A stretch of 20,267 bases of DNA from Synergistaceae bacterium UBA5560 (GTDB lineage: Bacteria > Synergistota > Synergistia > Synergistales > Aminiphilaceae), in the NCBI GenBank assembly GCA_002425685.1, contig DIMS01000075.1:1-20267 (forward strand), in the 5' to 3' direction. This document shows, one piece after another, positions 6,511 through 14,351 of this stretch. The notes beneath the pieces were generated by a model. The model saw nothing but the letters and a program-made list of their open reading frames with translations. It ran no database searches and was not told the origin of the DNA. Within the stretch, counting starts at the first letter, position 1; each line of letters opens with the position of its first letter. Made by a program: the position numbers and the translations under genes.

Positions 6511-7524
6511 GTGAAAATGCGAAGCCGGAAAATGCGCTCTTTCGGAAAAAGCACCGGAGGTGTCGGAGGCGGGTGTTCCGCTGACGAACGCCGTGCACGG
6601 CCTTTTCGGGGTACTCTTTTTCTCTGCGTTCTGCTGGGAAGCGTTTTCTTTTCTCCTTTAAAATTTCTTGATGGCTCCGTTCCCTTTTTCCGATCCGATG
6701 TGCTCCGCTTTTCCGAGACGGCGGAGGCGGCGGAGGCGCCCTGGATCGAGCACGAGATTTGTTCCGGAGACAGCCTGGAAAGTCTCGGTGCCCGGTACGG
6801 TGTGGATGCCAGAGCGATTCTCCGTGCCAACGAACTGGCGGATGGCGTCTCCCTCGGCGAGGGTGACCTGGTGCTCGTTCCGAAAACGCAGGTGGACATT
6901 CCCGTGACGCTGGCGGAGGTTCGTTCGCGGCGCAAGGCCCCGGATGGCGAAGAAACGTCTGTCAGCGCCGAGGGCCGGAGCGGCCGGGACGAGGAGGGGC
7001 GGCTCATTTCAGCAGGGGCGATTTCCTCTCGATTGCCCCGGGAGGCGGCGCTTCCTTCGCCTTCGGTGTTGCGTCCTCTCGCTCCGAGCCGGGGTGTGGA
7101 TCGCGCCGGCCTGGAACTGGAACGACGCCGGGGGACGACCTATGCCTGGCCCCTTGACGGTGGCGAGGTCAGCTCACCCTTCGGCTGGCGCCGGGGGCGC
7201 AACGGAAAGAAATATTTCCACGACGGCATGGACATCCGTTCTCCCCGGGGGACGCCGATCCTCGCGGCCCGGGATGGGACGGTCATTCGCACGGGGAGCG
7301 ATGGTGGTTACGGGAAAACCGTTACCGTCGATCATGGGGGTGGTGTGCTCACGTCTTACAGTCACTGCCATGAGATTCTCGTCCGCAAGGGCGATACGGT
7401 CCGCCAGGGGCAGAAGATCGCCACCGTGGGGCGGACGGGGCGTACTACGGGTTTCCATCTGCATTTCCGCGTCATCGTGAACGGAAAGGTCAAGGATCCG
7501 GCGGACTTTCTGCCGAGCCGCTGA
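6511..7524 (+). CDS. LysM and M23 peptidase domain murein hydrolase
   Basis: A 337-aa envelope protein. A basic N-terminus precedes a membrane or signal segment at about 33-50. A LysM domain spans about 80-125 (EHEICSGDSLESLGARYGV to VLVPK). A low-complexity charged linker follows, then an M23 (LytM/NlpD-type) domain at about 210-335. The metal ligands are present: H237 and D241 in FHDGMD, and H316/H318 in HLH, with an additional H285. Catalytically intact members cut peptidoglycan cross-bridges, so an active endopeptidase rather than a degenerate EnvC-type activator is likely. The GTG at 6511 is chosen for GGGAGG 9 nt upstream; an ATG two codons later is possible. The gap to mrfA is 56 nt without a terminator, so co-transcription is possible. 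Confidence 0.88.
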   Translation: MKMRSRKMRSFGKSTGGVGGGCSADERRARPFRGTLFLCVLLGSVFFSPLKFLDGSVPFFRSDVLRFSETAEAAEAPWIEHEICSGDSLESLGARYGVDARAILRANELADGVSLGEGDLVLVPKTQVDIPVTLAEVRSRRKAPDGEETSVSAEGRSGRDEEGRLISAGAISSRLPREAALPSPSVLRPLAPSRGVDRAGLELERRRGTTYAWPLDGGEVSSPFGWRRGRNGKKYFHDGMDIRSPRGTPILAARDGTVIRTGSDGGYGKTVTVDHGGGVLTSYSHCHEILVRKGDTVRQGQKIATVGRTGRTTGFHLHFRVIVNGKVKDPADFLPSR

Positions 7525-7580
7525 ACCGGGCGGCACGAGGGCGGACCTTCGATTTCAGGGGTGCGATCAAGGAGAGACAT

Positions 7581-9854
7581 ATGCTTTCCCGACGGACGAA
7601 GACCTTGGAAGAACTGTTGCGCTGGGTGGAGAAGGACCTTCCGGGGGAAGTAGCGGTCCACCGGATGCTTCCTCCCCGGCAGGCCGTGACGGCTCCGTTC
7701 GGCCCCCTGGACCCGCGTCTCGTGGCGGCGCTCGCGGAGCGCGGCGTGACGTCGCTCTTCACCCATCAGCAGAGGGCGGTGGAACTCGCCTGTTCCGGAA
7801 GGAACGTGGCGGTGGTGACGCCCACCGCCTCGGGAAAGAGTCTGTGCTATACGATTCCGGTGGTGCAGGGTATTCTCGAGGATCCCGCCGCGAGGGCGCT
7901 CTATCTCTTTCCCACCAAGGCCCTGAGTCAGGACCAGATGGCGGAACTCTACGCTCTGATCGAGAAGACCGGTGCGGATATCCGCACCTTCACCTACGAC
8001 GGGGACACGCCCTCAGCGGCGCGGCAGAAAATTCGCACGGCGGGACATGTGGTGATCACCAATCCCGACATGCTTCATACGGGCATCCTTCCCCACCATA
8101 CGAAATGGGTGAAGCTCTTCGAGAATCTCCGGTACGTGGTGCTTGACGAGCTTCACACCTACCGGGGCATCTTCGGATCCCACCTGGCGAACACCCTGCG
8201 GCGTCTGAAGCGGATTTGCGCCTTCTACGGCTCGAAGCCGGTGTTCATCTGTTGTTCCGCCACGATTCGCAACCCCGGCGAGCTCGCCGAGGCACTTCTC
8301 GAAGAACCTGTGGCGCTCGTTGCGGAGAACGGGGCGCCACGGGGAGAGAAGCATGTCCTGGTCTACAACCCCCCGCTCGTGAACCGTCAGTTGGGCATCC
8401 GTCGCTCCGCTCTTCTCGAGACGGCCCGCATCGCCACGGAGGCCCTTGCGAGCCGCATTCCCACCATCGTTTTCACCCGGAGCCGCATCAACGTGGAACT
8501 TCTGCTCACCTACATCAGACAGGGCCTTGCCGCGTGCGGCGGATCTCCCGACATCGTGGCGGGGTACCGCGGCGGCTATCTTCCCTCGGAGCGGAGGACC
8601 ATCGAGAAGGGACTCCGGGACGGTACCATCCTCGGTGTGGTGAGCACCAATGCGCTGGAACTGGGCGTCGATATCGGCTCCCTGTCACTGGCGCTTCTGC
8701 ACGGCTACCCCGGAGGCATTGCCGCGGCGTGGCAGCAGATGGGCAGGGCCGGACGGCGGAGCGGGCTCTCCGCGGCGATTCTGGTGGCGTCCTCCTTTCC
8801 GCTGGATCAGTTTCTGGCGAACCAGCCGGACTATCTTTTCAACGCGTCGCCGGAGCACGCCCGCATCAACCCGAACAATCTCTACATTCTGGTGAATCAT
8901 GTGAAGTGCGCCGCCTTCGAGAAACCCTTCGTCCAGGGGGAGAACTTGGGCACCGCCGAGACGGGGGATGTGCTGAACTACCTGGAGGAGCAGGGAGTGC
9001 TTCATCTCGCGGAGGGGCGCTATTTCTGGCAGGATGCCTCCTTTCCCGCGGAAAACGTGTCGCTCCGGAGCGCCACCAGCGAAAACTATGTCATCCTTGA
9101 CGTGACGCATCCGGAACGTCCGGTGGTCCTGGGAGAGGTGGATCGTCCGAGCGCGCCCATGCTCATCCATCCCGAGGCGGTCTATTTCCACGCCGGTCAG
9201 CCCTATCAGGTGATGGAACTTGACCAGGAGGGAATGCGCTGTCTCGTGAAGCGCGTGGATGCGGACTACTACACCGATGCGGACATGGCGGTGCGCCTGC
9301 AACTGCTCGACGTGTTCGATTCGGCGGAGAGCTGGGGGTGGGGAGAGGTGCTCCTCGCCTCCCGTCCGACGGTCTACAAGAAAATTCGCCTCGGCACCCA
9401 CGAAAATGTGGGCTACGGGTACGTGCACCTGGGGGAGGAGCAGATGCACACCACAGGCATGTGGCTTCTTTTCGGGGAGGAAGTGCTGCCCTCCGGATGG
9501 AGCGACGATCTCCGCAGCAGTGTCCTGGCGGGAACGGCCCATCTCTTGCGGAGCACGGCGCCGCTCTTTCTCATGTGCGACCGCACGGACATCTCCGTGC
9601 ACAGCCACGTGCGGGATCCCCACTGGGAACGGGGAGCGATCTACTTGGTGGATAACGTTCCCGGGGGCGTCGGCCTCGCCGAGACGGCCTTCGCCATGCG
9701 GGGGCATCTGATCCGTGCCGCGAAGGAGGCTCTCGCGGGATGCCCCTGCGAGAGGGGATGTCCCGGATGCATCGGCATCTTTTCCGGAGAATCGGGAAAT
9801 GTGAAGGCGTCGGTGCGGGAGCTTCTGGGAATGCTGGGGCGTGCCTCCGCATGA
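7581..9854 (+). CDS. mrfA: MrfA/YprA-type DEAD/DEAH helicase with DUF1998
   Basis: A 757-aa superfamily 2 helicase, close to the length of Bacillus YprA/MrfA. Visible motifs: Q-like THQQRAVEL (61-69), Walker A TPTASGKS (80-87), DELH (189-192), SAT (226-228), STNALELGVDIG (355-366) and QQMGRAGRR (385-393). The C-terminal DUF1998 (MZB-type) region has four metal-site cysteines, C721, C723, C727 and C730. In Bacillus subtilis MrfA acts with MrfB in repair of mitomycin C adducts, independently of UvrABC; that role is transferred here by family and gene pairing. The ATG at 7581 has AAGGAGAG just upstream. Its stop overlaps the next start by four bases (ATGA), a sign of translational coupling to mrfB. 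Confidence 0.93.
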   Translation: MLSRRTKTLEELLRWVEKDLPGEVAVHRMLPPRQAVTAPFGPLDPRLVAALAERGVTSLFTHQQRAVELACSGRNVAVVTPTASGKSLCYTIPVVQGILEDPAARALYLFPTKALSQDQMAELYALIEKTGADIRTFTYDGDTPSAARQKIRTAGHVVITNPDMLHTGILPHHTKWVKLFENLRYVVLDELHTYRGIFGSHLANTLRRLKRICAFYGSKPVFICCSATIRNPGELAEALLEEPVALVAENGAPRGEKHVLVYNPPLVNRQLGIRRSALLETARIATEALASRIPTIVFTRSRINVELLLTYIRQGLAACGGSPDIVAGYRGGYLPSERRTIEKGLRDGTILGVVSTNALELGVDIGSLSLALLHGYPGGIAAAWQQMGRAGRRSGLSAAILVASSFPLDQFLANQPDYLFNASPEHARINPNNLYILVNHVKCAAFEKPFVQGENLGTAETGDVLNYLEEQGVLHLAEGRYFWQDASFPAENVSLRSATSENYVILDVTHPERPVVLGEVDRPSAPMLIHPEAVYFHAGQPYQVMELDQEGMRCLVKRVDADYYTDADMAVRLQLLDVFDSAESWGWGEVLLASRPTVYKKIRLGTHENVGYGYVHLGEEQMHTTGMWLLFGEEVLPSGWSDDLRSSVLAGTAHLLRSTAPLFLMCDRTDISVHSHVRDPHWERGAIYLVDNVPGGVGLAETAFAMRGHLIRAAKEALAGCPCERGCPGCIGIFSGESGNVKASVRELLGMLGRASA

Positions 9855-11146
9855 GCGACCTCCGAAACCGCCTGGAGCGGTTTTTCAGTCCCGCTCCGGA
9901 ACGGAAGAGAGAGCAGCGACAGGACCGAGGATACGGAGAGCCAGGGGCGGAGCAGGGACAGAACGGGACGCCCGACGCTATTTCCGCGCATCGCCGGGAG
10001 AAGGGGGCTGCGGTCGGAGAGTTCCTCGGGGTGCGGGGATTGCCCGAGGGGAAGTGGCTCCGCCGCGGTGTCTATCTGGTGGAATCCCGTCACTCCCTCG
10101 AAGAGCCCCATGGAACGGTTCCCCTGAGGGGCCTTGGGGAGAGCGGCGTTGCTCTTTCCTGCTGGGGCGGAGGAAGTGCTCCGGTCTTCTTCGACCTGGA
10201 GACCACCGGGCTCGCGGGCGGAACCGGAACGTACGCGTTCCTCGCGGGAGTGGGGCGCCTCGAAGAGCATGATTTCGTGGTGCGCCAGCTCTTCCTCGCG
10301 TCCCCCGCCTTCGAGCCGGACTGGCTGGAGATGCTCGAGGAACTGCTTGCGGAGGGAACATCCCTTGTCTCCTACAACGGCCGCGCCTATGACATGCCCC
10401 TGCTGCAGACGCGCTTTGCCCTCGCACGGCGCACCTCGTTTCTCGAAGAGCTGCCCCATCTCGATCTCCTGCGTCTTTCCCGGGGCGTCTGGAAGGGTGA
10501 CCTGGAGTCCTTCCGCCTCGTCGAGGTGGAGAAACAGGTTCTCCGGTTTGTCCGGGGAGAGGAGGACGTGCCGGGGGCTCTCGTTCCGGAACTTTACGGG
10601 GCCTATCTCCGCAGTGGAAATGCGGCGGTGCTCGACGGCGTGTTTCTGCATAACCGCTGGGACATCCTTTCCCTTGCGGCGCTCCAGTCCCTGTTGGGAC
10701 GCCTCGCCTCCGAAGGAGGAACGGAGGCGAGGGACTGTCTGCGTGCGGGCAGGCTCTGGGCCCGGGCGGGAGAGACGGAAAAGGCGTCGCGTTTCTGGCG
10801 GAAGGCAGGAGAGGACCCGACGCAGCGGAGCGAGGCGTTTCGCTGTCTTGCCCAGGCGGCGGCGCGCCGCAAGGAGTGGCCCGTTGCGGAGGAATTCTGG
10901 AGGGCGTCGCTGTCGGGCGGCGGTTTTTCTCTGGTGCCGCTCGTCGAACTGTCGAAGATCTGGGAACATAGGCTTCGCGACATGGACAAGGCGCTCGTCT
11001 TCGCGGAAGAGGCGCTGCGACTTTTGCTCGGTCAGCGAGCCTTTCTTCCGGGGCCGCTTTGGGAGAGGCAGCGAATGGAGCTACGCAAGCGCGTGGAGCG
11101 TCTTCGGCGTCGAGCGGCACAACAAGGACCCCAACAGGAACGCTGA
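9851..11146 (+). CDS. mrfB: MrfB/YprB-type DEDD exonuclease
   Basis: A 431-aa protein with an RNase H-like exonuclease fold at about 110-285. Catalytic acidic residues of the DEDDh type are visible: D115 and E117 in FFDLETTG, N176/D181 in SYNGRAYD, and H267 with D271 in HNRWD. The N-terminal 100 residues are charged and variable. The C-terminal third is helical and TPR-like (AGRLWARAGETEKASRFW, then MDKALVFAEEALRLL), as in YprB. The start ATG overlaps the mrfA stop (ATGA), so the two are made together. The inferred role is to degrade the damaged strand opened by the MrfA helicase. A 12-bp hairpin 60 nt downstream may end the operon. Confidence 0.9.
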   Translation: MSDLRNRLERFFSPAPERKREQRQDRGYGEPGAEQGQNGTPDAISAHRREKGAAVGEFLGVRGLPEGKWLRRGVYLVESRHSLEEPHGTVPLRGLGESGVALSCWGGGSAPVFFDLETTGLAGGTGTYAFLAGVGRLEEHDFVVRQLFLASPAFEPDWLEMLEELLAEGTSLVSYNGRAYDMPLLQTRFALARRTSFLEELPHLDLLRLSRGVWKGDLESFRLVEVEKQVLRFVRGEEDVPGALVPELYGAYLRSGNAAVLDGVFLHNRWDILSLAALQSLLGRLASEGGTEARDCLRAGRLWARAGETEKASRFWRKAGEDPTQRSEAFRCLAQAAARRKEWPVAEEFWRASLSGGGFSLVPLVELSKIWEHRLRDMDKALVFAEEALRLLLGQRAFLPGPLWERQRMELRKRVERLRRRAAQQGPQQER

Positions 11147-11206
11147 GCCCACCGAAGGTTTTTCTGACGCGGTCTTTCCCCTCTTGGGCGTGTTTTTCCG
11201 AAAACA

Positions 11207-11236
11207 CAGGAGGAGCGCATGAAAGCGCTCCTCCTG
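11207..11236. terminator. 12-bp hairpin between convergent genes, likely terminator
   Basis: A perfect 12-bp stem (11207-11218 with 11225-11236, loop ATGAAA) lies between mrfB and the convergent surface-protein gene. On the minus strand it is followed by TGTTTTCGG, a short T-run; on the plus strand there is no T-run. A second hairpin GTGTTTT-TCCG-AAAACAC (11190-11207) touches it. It best serves the minus-strand gene and may block both directions. Confidence 0.65.
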
Positions 11237-11354
11237 CGTTGGGTTTCTGGAGTGCAGTCTCCAGGATGCGCCTCCGCCTCCCTTGTTTCCGAGCAGTTCC
11301 GTTCTGTTGCTTCCCTGTTGCTGCATGTTTCGCGTGGTGTTCCCGCAGGTTGCC

Positions 11355-12050
11355 TCAGTTCGCCTTCTTCTTCCGGCGGAAGGCCCGGGCCGCTGCCAGG
11401 AACGGTAGCCCGGAGAACAGGAGAAGAGGCGGAAGCGGCATGCTCCTGCCCATTGTTCCGCTCCAGGTGGTACATCCGCCGCCGAAGAGGGAATCCGTGA
11501 AATCGTAGTCCTCGGTGATGCCCGCTCCGATGACCACCGCCACCTCCACGATGCCGTTTCCCTTGCGGCCGTCCAGATCGTAGGGGCCTCCGTCCTCGAT
11601 GTCGCAGATCATGCGGATGTCCGAGATGCCCCGGCTGCTCGCGAAGGTGCGGAAGCGCACGAAGCGCTGGAGTGTCCTGTCGTAGATGCGGATCGCTCCG
11701 AGCATGTGGTCCGTGAAGAAGGTGGTCCATCCCCGGCCGTCCTCGATACCGATGGTGAAGGGCGTGTACCCCTTGATGAGGAACCACTGGTATCGCGGAT
11801 CCACGTAGGCGTCGTAGTTCGTGTCGGCGAGGAGATAGGCGTACCTGAGGTCCTCGACCATGACCGAGTCCTCCACGAGCCTGGAGTAGGTCTCGGGCAT
11901 GGGGCCTACGGTGATCACTCCTGTCCCGGAGAAGAAATCCACGTAGTCCTTGAGGTTGCGGAGATGCATGTCCGCCCGAGCCATACCGGGAGCGCTCCAG
12001 AGCACAAGGACAAGCAGCACTGCAATCCATCGTCCGTATCGTTCCCGCAT
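11355..12050 (-). CDS. Exported protein with Synerg-CTERM-type sorting tail
   Basis: A 231-aa protein with an N-terminal signal peptide (basic start, hydrophobic VLLVLVLW, ARA before D27). The C-terminus shows the tripartite sorting pattern GGGC (190-193), a hydrophobic helix at about 205-221, and the basic RRKKK (225-229). This is the layout of the Synerg-CTERM domain found in Synergistota, so I expect cleavage and surface attachment near the GGGC. The middle (about 27-185) is beta-rich with many Asp/Tyr residues (LLADTNYDAYVDPRYQWF) and was not recognised. The ATG at 12050 has GAGGAGGG 8 nt upstream; the open frame above it lacks a ribosome-binding site. The gene is single, convergent with mrfB and divergent from speD. 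No sortase-like partner is in the window. Confidence 0.78.
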   Translation of the reverse strand: MRERYGRWIAVLLVLVLWSAPGMARADMHLRNLKDYVDFFSGTGVITVGPMPETYSRLVEDSVMVEDLRYAYLLADTNYDAYVDPRYQWFLIKGYTPFTIGIEDGRGWTTFFTDHMLGAIRIYDRTLQRFVRFRTFASSRGISDIRMICDIEDGGPYDLDGRKGNGIVEVAVVIGAGITEDYDFTDSLFGGGCTTWSGTMGRSMPLPPLLLFSGLPFLAAARAFRRKKKAN

Positions 12051-12337
12051 GAAAGGATCCCTCCTCGAAATAGTTCCTCTCCGGAATCGTGGAGCCGTCT
12101 TGCACTGTCTCCGCACCGGCATCGGAGGGAATGTCGGAACCCGAATAGCGACGGACTCCGGCAGTTTGCGCGATGCGCCGTCATCTCGTGCGCCTTGTCT
12201 CCGGAATTTTCGCGGTGCCGTGTCCGGTGTGCGATGTCCGGGCCGCTGCGTTGCCTTCGTATTCTACCGTTTTCACCGGTATCGTGCACCGGGCAATGTC
12301 GCACATGACGTTGCCCGGGCGTCTTCGGGGGACCTCC
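12051..12337. other. Divergent intergenic region, surface-protein gene to speD
   Basis: About 290 nt of non-coding DNA. No convincing minus-strand promoter for the surface-protein gene was found. TTCTAC and TTTCAC, both half-sites of the dispersed 15-bp motif, lie close together near 12261-12276 but as a direct rather than inverted pair. Confidence 0.35.
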
Positions 12338-12365
12338 TTGCGAAGAATTCCGGAACATGTACAAT
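12338..12365 (+). promoter_or_regulatory. speD promoter
   Basis: TTGCGA (12338-12343), 16-bp spacer, TACAAT (12360-12365). Transcription should start near 12372, so the RNA begins almost at the hairpin at 12374. Confidence 0.65.
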
Positions 12366-12373
12366 ATCTCCAC

Positions 12374-12406
12374 GGAGAGGAAGCGTTCTTCCTCTTCTCT
12401 ATTTTT
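12374..12406 (+). promoter_or_regulatory. Leader hairpin with U-tract before speD (possible attenuator)
   Basis: A 10-bp stem (12374-12383 with 12388-12397, loop CGTT, one G-T pair) is followed by TCTATTTTT. It occupies the first nucleotides of the predicted transcript, 24 nt before the speD start. The form is that of an intrinsic terminator within a leader, so regulated read-through is possible. No obvious antiterminator or leader peptide is visible. Confidence 0.5.
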
Positions 12407-12429
12407 GTGTCCGAAAGGGAGGTAGAAAG

Positions 12430-13263
12430 TTGGAAATTAAACCCGTCAAGAAGGTAAGAAAAATGAAGCTCTTCGGGTTCAACAATCTCACGAAGACCCT
12501 GAGCTTCAACTTCTATGACATCTGTTACGCCAAAACCCCCCAGCATCGAAGAGACTATATCGCCTACATCGACGAAGAGTACAACGCGCAGCGTCTTACC
12601 GACATCCTCACGGAAGTGGCCAACATCATCGGCGCGAACATCCTCAACATCGCCAGCCAGGATTACGACCCCCAGGGCGCGAGTGTGACCATGCTCATCT
12701 CCGAGGAAAAAGTGGAGGCCCCAGGCGCGGAGGGAGTTCACGACGAAGAGGGAGAAGTCTCCGGACCGCTTCCCGACGCGGTGGTGGCCCACCTGGACAA
12801 GAGCCACATCACCGTGCACACCTACCCCGAGAGTCACCCCTATCAGGGAATCAGCACATTCCGGGCGGACATCGACGTTTCCACCTGCGGGCGAATCTCT
12901 CCGCTGAAGGCGCTCAATTTTCTCATCGGTTCCTTCGGCCCGGACATTGCTGTTCTGGACTATCGGGTTCGGGGGTTCACCAGGGCGCTTGACGGAGAAA
13001 AGCTCTTCATCGACCACAAGATAAATTCCATCCAGAACTACATCGCCAGCGACACCCGCGACCTGTACCAGATGATCGACATCAACGTGTATCAGGAGAA
13101 TTTCTTCCACACGAAGATGATCCTCAAAGAGTTCGATCTCGACAACTATCTCTTCGGAACGGGGAAGAAGGACCTGCTTCCCCGGGAGAAGAAGCGTATC
13201 AAACAGGCGCTGAAGAAGGAGATGTACGAGATCTTCTCCGGGCGGAACATCGCCAACGTGTGA
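12430..13263 (+). CDS. speD: S-adenosylmethionine decarboxylase proenzyme, E. coli type
   Basis: This pyruvoyl enzyme makes decarboxylated SAM, the aminopropyl donor for spermidine synthesis. The sequence is strongly like E. coli SpeD: GFNNLTKTLSFN near the start, GANILNIASQDYDPQGASVT, and VAHLDKSHITVHTYPESHP around the self-cleavage site K124-S125, whose Ser becomes the pyruvoyl group. STCGRISPLKALN carries the conserved Cys (C153), and INVYQENFFHTKM follows. The length is 277 aa from the TTG at 12430, chosen for GGGAGGT 6 nt upstream. The ATG at 12463 gives 266 aa, close to the 264 of E. coli, and has a weaker AAGGTA upstream, so the start is uncertain. tadA follows 4 nt after the stop. No spermidine synthase gene is in the window. 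Confidence 0.95.
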   Translation: MEIKPVKKVRKMKLFGFNNLTKTLSFNFYDICYAKTPQHRRDYIAYIDEEYNAQRLTDILTEVANIIGANILNIASQDYDPQGASVTMLISEEKVEAPGAEGVHDEEGEVSGPLPDAVVAHLDKSHITVHTYPESHPYQGISTFRADIDVSTCGRISPLKALNFLIGSFGPDIAVLDYRVRGFTRALDGEKLFIDHKINSIQNYIASDTRDLYQMIDINVYQENFFHTKMILKEFDLDNYLFGTGKKDLLPREKKRIKQALKKEMYEIFSGRNIANV

Positions 13264-13267
13264 CGGC

Positions 13268-13795
13268 GTGGCGAGCGATTCCGGTGCACGGAAGGGGAGC
13301 ACACGCCTGTCCGCTTCCGGCGAGCGGCTTCTGCGGCAGCGGTGCGACGACGAGCGCTTCATGGCTCTTGCCCTGGAGGAGGCCCATCGGGCCTTCGTCC
13401 AGGGGGATGTTCCGGTGGGTGCCGTGATCGTCCGGGGCGGAGATGTCGTCGCGGAGGGGCGGAATTGTCGCGTGGCCGAGTCCGATCCCCTCGGACACGC
13501 GGAGTTGGTGGCGCTCCGGCGGGCCTCGTCGGTCCTCGATACGTGGCGCCTGGACGGATGTACTCTCTACGTCACGCTGGAGCCCTGCCCCATGTGCGCC
13601 GGAGCTCTCCTGCAGGCACGAGTGGAGGAACTGGTTTTCGGTGCGGACGATCCTCGGGCGGGGGCCGTGGGATCTCTCTACGATTTCTCCCGGGACATGC
13701 GATTTCCTTGGAAGTGCCGGGTGCGGAAGGGTGTTCTGAAAGAGGAATGCGCGGCCCTTCTCTCCCGGTTTTTCCGTTCCCGGCGCGGGTGCTGA
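13268..13795 (+). CDS. tadA: tRNA-specific adenosine deaminase
   Basis: A 175-aa zinc deaminase that converts A34 to inosine in the tRNA-Arg anticodon. The zinc and catalytic residues are in HAE (77-79, E79 the proton shuttle) and PCPMC (C107, C110). The VPVGAVIV and GADDPRAGAVGSLYDF segments are typical of TadA and less so of cytosine deaminases. The N-terminus before FMALALEEA is about 30 residues longer than usual. The GTG at 13268 follows the speD stop by 4 nt without a ribosome-binding site, so it would depend on coupling. A CTG near 13304 (with AAGGGGAG upstream) or the ATG near 13361 may be the true start. The gene is followed by two tRNA-Ser genes and the SRP RNA, a neighbourhood also known in Firmicutes. 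Confidence 0.88.
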   Translation: MASDSGARKGSTRLSASGERLLRQRCDDERFMALALEEAHRAFVQGDVPVGAVIVRGGDVVAEGRNCRVAESDPLGHAELVALRRASSVLDTWRLDGCTLYVTLEPCPMCAGALLQARVEELVFGADDPRAGAVGSLYDFSRDMRFPWKCRVRKGVLKEECAALLSRFFRSRRGC

Positions 13796-13852
13796 AATAT
13801 CGGTTCGCTCTTCTCGTGTGGAGGCGATTCGCCGCATTTTGGCAGGCGGGGC

Positions 13853-13881
13853 TTGAAGGGGACCCCGGACTTGTGTATAAT
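13853..13881 (+). promoter_or_regulatory. Promoter of the tRNA-Ser/SRP RNA cluster
   Basis: TTGAAG (13853-13858), 17-bp spacer, perfect TATAAT (13876-13881). It lies 54 bp upstream of the first tRNA-Ser and is the only strong promoter seen before the three RNA genes. Confidence 0.8.
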
Positions 13882-13935
13882 GCCCTTCGTTCGACGGTGA
13901 AGGAACAGCTTCGGGAACTGCGGAAGTCGGAATCC

Positions 13936-14028
13936 GGAGAGGTGGCCGAGTGGTCGAAGGCGGGCGACTCGAAATCGTCTAGGCGGTGCTGAGCCGTCTC
14001 GTGGGTTCAAATCCCACTCTCTCCGCCA
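13936..14028 (+). tRNA. tRNA-Ser(CGA)
   Basis: 93 nt with a long variable arm, as in class II tRNAs, and encoded CCA. The acceptor pairs GGAGAGG with TCTCTCC, the last pair being G-T. The anticodon loop CTCGAAA sits on the GGCGA/TCGTC stem, and anticodon CGA reads UCG. The T arm has GGGTTCAAATCCC. Confidence 0.96.
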
Positions 14029-14086
14029 TCAACTCCCTGATTGCGCGCAGTTTCAACAAAGGAATATTCGTCGAGCCGTTTTGTGC

Positions 14087-14180
14087 GGAGAGGTGGCTGA
14101 GTGGTCGAAGGCGCTCGCCTGGAGAGCGAGTAGGCGCTCACAAAAGTGCCTCGCGGGTTCAAATCCCGCCCTCTCCGCCA
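14087..14180 (+). tRNA. tRNA-Ser(GGA)
   Basis: 94 nt, class II, encoded CCA. The anticodon stem CTCGC/GCGAG holds the loop CTGGAGA; anticodon GGA reads UCC and UCU. A long variable arm follows. Its 5' and 3' thirds are nearly identical to the tRNA-Ser(CGA) gene 58 nt upstream, so the pair probably arose by duplication. A T-rich tract (14181-14191) directly follows the CCA. Confidence 0.97.
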
Positions 14181-14201
14181 TTTTTTGTTTTGTATGGTTT
14201 C

Positions 14202-14326
14202 GGCCCCCGGAGGGGGCTTCAGTCCCGTGCGGCGAAGACCCGTGAACCCCGCCAGGTCCGGAAGGAAGCAACGGTAAGCGGAATTCTTCGGGTGCCACGG
14301 AGGTGCTGGAGCCTCCTCAGGGGGTC
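14202..14326 (+). ncRNA. ffs: Signal recognition particle RNA, small bacterial type
   Basis: The SRP domain IV hallmark CCAGGTCCGGAAGGAAGCA lies at about 14259-14277. The ends pair as a long hairpin: GGCCCCCGGAGGGGGCTTCAG at the 5' side against the strand ending GGAGCCTCCTCAGGGGGTC. The estimated length is about 125 nt; both ends are approximate. The RNA binds Ffh for co-translational membrane targeting. No separate promoter was found, so it is probably transcribed together with the tRNA-Ser genes, beginning 21 nt after tRNA-Ser(GGA). Confidence 0.93.
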
Positions 14327-14351
14327 GATGTATCGTGAAGGAGTGGTGGCC

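Noticed and set aside
14053..14298. A minus-strand protein containing AERAGFEPARHF
   Set aside because: It is another antisense-tRNA artefact, read through tRNA-Ser(GGA) and into the SRP RNA.
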